Source: an uncultured Alphaproteobacteria bacterium
GTDB taxonomy: Bacteria > Pseudomonadota > Alphaproteobacteria > Rhizobiales > Aestuariivirgaceae
DNA: 63,962 nucleotides
Direction: 5' to 3'
NCBI GenBank assembly: GCA_937870685.1
Contig: CALMZX010000056.1
Location: 1 to 63,962 of the forward strand
Part shown: positions 60,141-63,962 of the stretch, piece by piece
How the letters are laid out: each line of letters starts with the position of its first letter
How positions within the stretch are numbered: position 1 is the first letter of the stretch
Program-made: the position numbers and the translations under genes
Notes under the pieces: model-generated
What the model saw: only the letters and a program-made list of their open reading frames with translations
Databases searched by the model: none
What the model was told of the DNA's origin: nothing

Positions 60141-60484
60141 ATCAGGCCTCCGGGAAACACGGTCACGTCATTGCGCTGCAGTTCGCCCCCGTCCCGGCGC
60201 AGGTCGGCCAGTTCCTGCTGCAGCTTGGCGATGTCGCCACGCGCCTCGCGGGTGGCCTTGCGGTATTTGCCCTGGGACAGCCAGCTTCCGAACCAGCCGA
60301 TCAGCAACCCGATGAAGCCGCCAATGAAGAGCAGCAGCCAGAGCGGCATGTCGACCGAGGCAAAGGGGGCGTCCTGGGAGAACGGATCAAACGACAGCGT
60401 CACCCAGCGGCGGTTGGCCACCGCGAAAGCGACGGCCAGGATGGCGGTCGGCGCTGTGACCAGCCAGTGGAAGAATCGGCGCAC
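60137..60484 (-). CDS. LapA-domain (DUF1049) inner-membrane protein
   Basis: This 115-residue protein has two transmembrane segments (about 8-28 and 46-70, the second PLWLLLFIGGFIGLLIGWFG). They are followed by a charged helix likely to form a coiled coil (about 76-103). The family includes E. coli LapA/YciS, linked to control of lipopolysaccharide synthesis. A lapB gene is not visible. It lies 15 bp after ihfB, as lapA does in many proteobacteria. Confidence 0.87.
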   Translation of the reverse strand: MRRFFHWLVTAPTAILAVAFAVANRRWVTLSFDPFSQDAPFASVDMPLWLLLFIGGFIGLLIGWFGSWLSQGKYRKATREARGDIAKLQQELADLRRDGGELQRNDVTVFPGGLM

Positions 60485-60499
60485 GGTTATTCCTTCCCG

Positions 60500-60787
60500 T
60501 CACTCGGCCTTGCCGTTCATCCGCACCCGCAATTCCTTGCCGGTCTTGAAGAAGGGCACGCGCTTCGGAACCACGTCAACGGCCTCGCCGGTGCGCGGGT
60601 TGCGGCCGAGGCGCCCCTCGCGGGATTTCACCGAAAAGGCGCCAAAGCCGCGCAGTTCGACACGCGCCCCGTCACGCATGGCGGCGATCACCTCGTCGAG
60701 GATGCGGTTGACGATGCGTTCCACGTCGCGGTGATAGAGGTGGGGATTCTTGTCGGCGATCTTCTGGACGAGTTCGGACTTGATCAT
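60500..60787 (-). CDS. ihfB: Integration host factor subunit beta
   Basis: This 95-residue DNA-bending protein of the HU/IHF family starts [20 protein letters not shown] and has the DNA-arm region [20 protein letters not shown], with the Pro-containing tip of the arm. It fits the beta subunit by sequence and by the rpsA-sppA-ihfB-lapA context. The frame opens 54 bases earlier, but the family start and GAGG upstream support 60787. Confidence 0.95.
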   Translation of the reverse strand: MIKSELVQKIADKNPHLYHRDVERIVNRILDEVIAAMRDGARVELRGFGAFSVKSREGRLGRNPRTGEAVDVVPKRVPFFKTGKELRVRMNGKAE

Positions 60788-60822
60788 GGCTGGCCTCAAC
60801 CCGCTGACGCGGCGCAGGAATT

Positions 60823-61767
60823 TCAGGGTGCAGGGTGCCAAAGCACGAGCAAGCCGTCAAGCTTCGCCCGTTCCGCCATCCGGGCCAGCCGGGAGAGGCC
60901 GACACTGTCCAGAAGCGCGTAGCCCAGATCGGCCCCCAGAACCCGCTCGGCGAAGGGCTTGGGCGGCTTCCAGTCCAGCACCTCCAGCGCCTCTGGCAGT
61001 TTCTTTTCCGCCTGCAGCCATTTGAGCGCCACATCCTCGCCGCCGAGCGCATCAATCAGACCTTCCGCCCTGGCCTGCCGCCCAGTGAAGACGCGGCCAT
61101 CGGCCAGCGCGTCCACCTTGGCTGCTGCCAGCTTGCGGCGTTCGGCCACCAGTCCCTTGAACCAGGCAAAGCCGTCCTGCACCATCTCCATGGCATGGGC
61201 GCGGGCCTTGTCCGACACCGGCTTGTAGGGGCTGGGTTCGGCCTTCAGGTCACCGGACTTGATCTCCTCCATGGTGACGCCGACGGTGTTGAGCAGGCGC
61301 GAGACTTCCGGGAAGGAGAAGATCACGCCGATCGAGCCGGTGATGGTGTTGCCGCGGGCCACCACATGGTCAGCCGCCAGCGCGGCGATGTAGCCGCCTG
61401 ACGCCGCCACGGTGTCCATGACAGCCACCACAGGTTTTTTCGCGCTGACCAGGCGGATTTCCTCATAGAGCGCCTCGGAGCCAGCCGTGGTGCCGCCGGG
61501 GCTGTCGATCCGGAGGATCACGGCCTTGGCGCGGTCATCCTTGGCGACGTCGCGCAGCAGGTCGAGACTCTGCTGGTCGCCAGTGATCAGGCCGTCAATC
61601 CTGAGCCGCGCGATATGATCCTTCGAAAGGCCGCCATCTCCAGCCGCATTGGCAACGAGTGCCGCCAGCGCCACGAGGCCGAGGACAATGGCGATCCAGC
61701 GCCAGCGGCGGCGGCTCTTCCTCAGGCTCAGATGATTGATGATGTGGTCGATGTCGGAAGCGGTCAT
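60823..61767 (-). CDS. sppA: Signal peptide peptidase SppA (S49 family)
   Basis: This 314-residue membrane serine protease degrades cleaved signal peptides. One membrane anchor lies at about 24-42. The nucleophile Ser123 is in [15 protein letters not shown] and the general-base Lys175 in [33 protein letters not shown] is conserved. It is the short (single-domain) form. No clear ribosome site marks the start; an upstream in-frame GTG at 61803 is possible. It is downstream of rpsA, behind a terminator. Confidence 0.92.
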   Translation of the reverse strand: MTASDIDHIINHLSLRKSRRRWRWIAIVLGLVALAALVANAAGDGGLSKDHIARLRIDGLITGDQQSLDLLRDVAKDDRAKAVILRIDSPGGTTAGSEALYEEIRLVSAKKPVVAVMDTVAASGGYIAALAADHVVARGNTITGSIGVIFSFPEVSRLLNTVGVTMEEIKSGDLKAEPSPYKPVSDKARAHAMEMVQDGFAWFKGLVAERRKLAAAKVDALADGRVFTGRQARAEGLIDALGGEDVALKWLQAEKKLPEALEVLDWKPPKPFAERVLGADLGYALLDSVGLSRLARMAERAKLDGLLVLWHPAP

Positions 61768-61810
61768 GGGGCAAGTGTAGTGGTTCGCATACGGAATTGA
61801 CACCCCAAAG

Positions 61811-61840
61811 AAAAAGGCCGGACGCGTGCGCCCGGCCTTT
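61811..61840 (-). terminator. Rho-independent terminator of rpsA
   Basis: On the minus strand AAAGGCCGG (61840-61832) pairs with CCGGCCTTT (61821-61813) around a 10-base loop and is followed by further T residues. It lies about 24 bp after the rpsA stop. Because the stem has A on one side and T on the other, it could act in both directions. Confidence 0.88.
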
Positions 61841-61863
61841 CAATCTCTTTCAGGAAGAAGGAC

Positions 61864-63573
61864 TTATTCCTTCTCTTCGTCCTTGCGCTTGAGGGCAGCC
61901 TGGAGAATGTCGCCCAGCGAGGCGCCCGAGTCGGACGAGCCGTACTGTGCCACTGCCTCGCGCTCGTCGCTGATTTCCAGCGCCTTGATCGAGACGTTGA
62001 CCTTGCGGGCCTTGGTGTCGAACACGGTGATGAGGGCGTCGAACTTCTCGCCGACGGCGAAACGCTCGGGACGCTGTTCGCCGCGGTCGCGGGCGAGGTC
62101 GGCGCGCTTGGCGTAGGCCGTGAGGTCGGTGCCGGCGATCTTCACTTCAAGACCACCATCTTCCACCTTGAGGACTTCGCAGGTGACCTTGTCACCCTTC
62201 TTCATGGTGCCGGCCGACTTGATCGGGTCGCCGCCGAGCTGCTTGATGCCCAGCGAGATGCGTTCCTTTTCCCTGTCGACGTCGAGAACGACGGCCTGGA
62301 TCTTGTCGCCCTTCTTGTAGTCCTTGATGGCTTCTTCGCCCGAGCGCTTCCAGTCGAGGTCGGAGAGATGGACCATGCCGTCCACGTCGCCATCGAGGCC
62401 GACGAACAGGCCGAACTCCGTCATGTTCTTCACTTCGCCTTCCACAACCGATCCCTTCGGATGGCGGGCGTTGAAGCTTTCCCACGGATTCTGCTGGACC
62501 TGCTTGAGGCCGAGCGAGATGCGGCGCTTGGCGGCGTCGATCTCGAGCACCTGCACGTCAACCTCTTCCGAGGTGGAGAGGATCTTGCCGGGGTGCACGT
62601 TCTTCTTGGTCCAGGACATTTCGGAGACATGGACGAGGCCTTCGATGCCGTCTTCCAGTTCAACGAATGCACCGTAGTCGGTGATGTTGGTGACCTTGCC
62701 CTTGACCTTGGTGCCGACGGGGTAGCGTTCGATGACGATATCCCACGGATCCTTGTCGAGCTGCTTCATGCCCAGCGAGATGCGCTGCGTCTCGGGGTTG
62801 ATGCGGACGATCTGGACCTTCACGGTCTGGCCGACGGTCAGCACATCCGAGGGATGGTTGACGCGCTTCCAGGCGATGTCGGTGACATGCAGCAGGCCGT
62901 CGATGCCGCCCAGGTCAACAAATGCACCGTAGTCGGTGATGTTCTTGACCACGCCGTCCACCACCTGGCCTTCGGCGAGGTTCTGGACCAGTTCGGAACG
63001 CTGTTCGGCACGGGTCTCTTCCATGATGGCGCGGCGCGAGACAACGATGTTGCCACGGCGGCGGTCCATCTTGAGGATCTGGAAGGGCTGGGCCACATGC
63101 ATGAGCGGACCCACGTCGCGGATCGGGCGCACGTCCACCTGCGAACCGGGCAGGAAGGCCACGGCGCCGCCGAGGTCGACGGTGAAGCCGCCCTTGACGC
63201 GGCCGAAGATCACGCCGTCAACGCGTTCGCCCTTGGTGGACATTTCCTCAAGGCGCGTCCAGGCCTCTTCGCGGCGGGCCTTGTCACGGGACAGGACAGC
63301 TTCGCCGAGGGCGTTTTCGATGCGCTCGAGATAGACTTCAACGGTGTCGCCGGGCTTGAGGGAGACTTCCTTGCCGGGCTGGGAGAATTCCTTGAGGGCC
63401 ACGCGGCCTTCGGTCTTGAGGCCGACGTCGATGATGACGTTGTCCTTTTCAATGCCAAGAACCCGGCCCTTCACGACCTGGCCTTCGGAAACCGGGCGGT
63501 CGGCATAGCTCTCCTCAAGGAGAGACATGAAGTCATCACGGGTGGGGTTCATGGAAACGGCGGATTTCGCCAT
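61864..63573 (-). CDS. rpsA: 30S ribosomal protein S1
   Basis: S1 (569 residues) binds mRNA leaders at the 30S subunit. Six S1/OB-fold repeats are visible, for example GQVVKGRVLGIEKDNVIIDV, GKVTNITDYGAFVELEDGI, EGEVKNMTEFGLFVGLDGD and KGDKVTCEVLKVEDGGLEV. The ATG at 63573 has AAGGA upstream. An in-frame ATG at 63552 and a longer frame to 63786 are less likely. It heads a leftward gene series that continues to folC. Confidence 0.96.
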   Translation of the reverse strand: MAKSAVSMNPTRDDFMSLLEESYADRPVSEGQVVKGRVLGIEKDNVIIDVGLKTEGRVALKEFSQPGKEVSLKPGDTVEVYLERIENALGEAVLSRDKARREEAWTRLEEMSTKGERVDGVIFGRVKGGFTVDLGGAVAFLPGSQVDVRPIRDVGPLMHVAQPFQILKMDRRRGNIVVSRRAIMEETRAEQRSELVQNLAEGQVVDGVVKNITDYGAFVDLGGIDGLLHVTDIAWKRVNHPSDVLTVGQTVKVQIVRINPETQRISLGMKQLDKDPWDIVIERYPVGTKVKGKVTNITDYGAFVELEDGIEGLVHVSEMSWTKKNVHPGKILSTSEEVDVQVLEIDAAKRRISLGLKQVQQNPWESFNARHPKGSVVEGEVKNMTEFGLFVGLDGDVDGMVHLSDLDWKRSGEEAIKDYKKGDKIQAVVLDVDREKERISLGIKQLGGDPIKSAGTMKKGDKVTCEVLKVEDGGLEVKIAGTDLTAYAKRADLARDRGEQRPERFAVGEKFDALITVFDTKARKVNVSIKALEISDEREAVAQYGSSDSGASLGDILQAALKRKDEEKE

Positions 63574-63870
63574 GGGGTATGTATCCTTCGAAGCAGGCCC
63601 AAAATTCGAATTGTCGGGAATTGCTTCACCTGCGGGCGGGGCGCTCGTGTTCGGCGCGATAAAGACCGGCAGGTCTGGGTTAGGGACGTTCCGGAAGGCC
63701 GCGCTGCATGATCGAGGCGCACGCAACAGACCTGTCCTGAACAGACATGGGGCGCAGGTTCTGCAACCCCGGTTCACCCGGGACAAACGCCCCGGCCTCG
63801 AGATGGCGGGCCTATAGCCGAAGGGGGAGGCAGGGGCAAGGGTCTAGGCATAGCCTCCGAAGCCACCGCC
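63574..63870 (-). promoter_or_regulatory. rpsA upstream leader/promoter region
   Basis: About 300 bp precede rpsA on its strand. I see no convincing gene, tRNA or riboswitch in it. It should hold the rpsA promoter and leader, but no promoter boxes are clear enough to mark. Beyond it lies a palindromic repeat at the window edge. Confidence 0.4.
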
Positions 63871-63956
63871 CGTCATCCTCCGCGAACGTGGAGGACCCGC
63901 CTTGGCAGGCAACCATCTCTCAGACATGGGGGGCCCGCGTGAAGCGGGCCATGACG
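63871..63956. repeat. Palindromic intergenic repeat at the right edge
   Basis: Outer arms CGTCAT (63871-63876) and ATGACG (63951-63956) enclose two inner hairpins: TCCTCC/GGAGGA (63876-63881/63890-63895) and GGCCCGC/GCGGGCC (63932-63938/63944-63950). Such CGTCAT...ATGACG cassettes with a GC-rich hairpin are widespread between genes in alphaproteobacteria. A short stretch resembling such repeats (GTCACCCCGGCGAAGGC) lies after divL near 44532-44548. Confidence 0.65.
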
Positions 63957-63962
63957 AGGCTG

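Overview
The window is a 64 kb piece of a GC-rich alphaproteobacterial chromosome, most likely from the Hyphomicrobiales (Rhizobiales). The signs are the gene set and order (dnaA-dnaN-recF-gyrB, echA-mutM-ubiE-ubiB-coaBC-dut, ahcY-divL-tsaE/amgK-murU-addB-addA-trxA), a DivL-type kinase with Tyr in place of the phospho-acceptor His, the ornithine-lipid acyltransferase OlsB, and a perfect CtrA-type box. I see no IS element, prophage, CRISPR array, tRNA or rRNA gene.

Layout. At 1-8.8 kb lie the end of a UxaA-family dehydratase, a bifunctional PBP1A, and gyrB, recF, dnaN and dnaA, all four reading left. A non-coding stretch (8.8-9.4 kb) with near-consensus DnaA boxes and an AT-rich patch follows, then rpsT. 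Genes left of about 9.8 kb mostly read left and genes to the right mostly read right, so this is the best place in the window for a replication origin. At 9.8-14.6 kb is a forward run: xylulokinase, cupin, rsmI, yraN, gshB and a HAD hydrolase. At 14.6-15.3 kb is a 700 bp gene-free region with many hairpins, a perfect DnaA box inside an inverted repeat, and a perfect CtrA box in front of comM. At 15.3-31 kb are comM, a hybrid histidine kinase, olsB, maeB (opposite strand), mutS-glnD-murJ, trpS and an Nfu Fe-S carrier. At 31-36.8 kb are echA and mutM (left), then ubiE-ubiB-coaBC-dut (right).

At 36.8-40.4 kb are two small regulator-centred modules. One is an ArsR repressor with a Cys-Cys tail, divergent from a Cys-rich DUF6428-like protein and followed by a moeB-like gene. 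The other is a MarR regulator with a C-terminal Cys cluster, divergent from a secreted protein and a CPGC redoxin. At 40.5-53.6 kb is the block ahcY, divL, tsaE-amgK fusion, murU, addB, addA, trxA, joining SAH recycling, CtrA-pathway control, tRNA modification, cell-wall recycling, double-strand-break repair and thiol redox. At 53.6-63.6 kb a leftward series runs rpsA, sppA, ihfB, lapA, an ornithine cyclodeaminase-like gene, pyrF, trpF, trpB, trpA, accD, folC. The right end holds a palindromic intergenic repeat.

The least explained items are the hairpin-rich 14.74-15.07 kb segment and the MarR/secreted protein/redoxin module. Everything else is recognisable core chromosome. Start codons were chosen by family alignment from memory, Shine-Dalgarno fit and overlaps with upstream genes.
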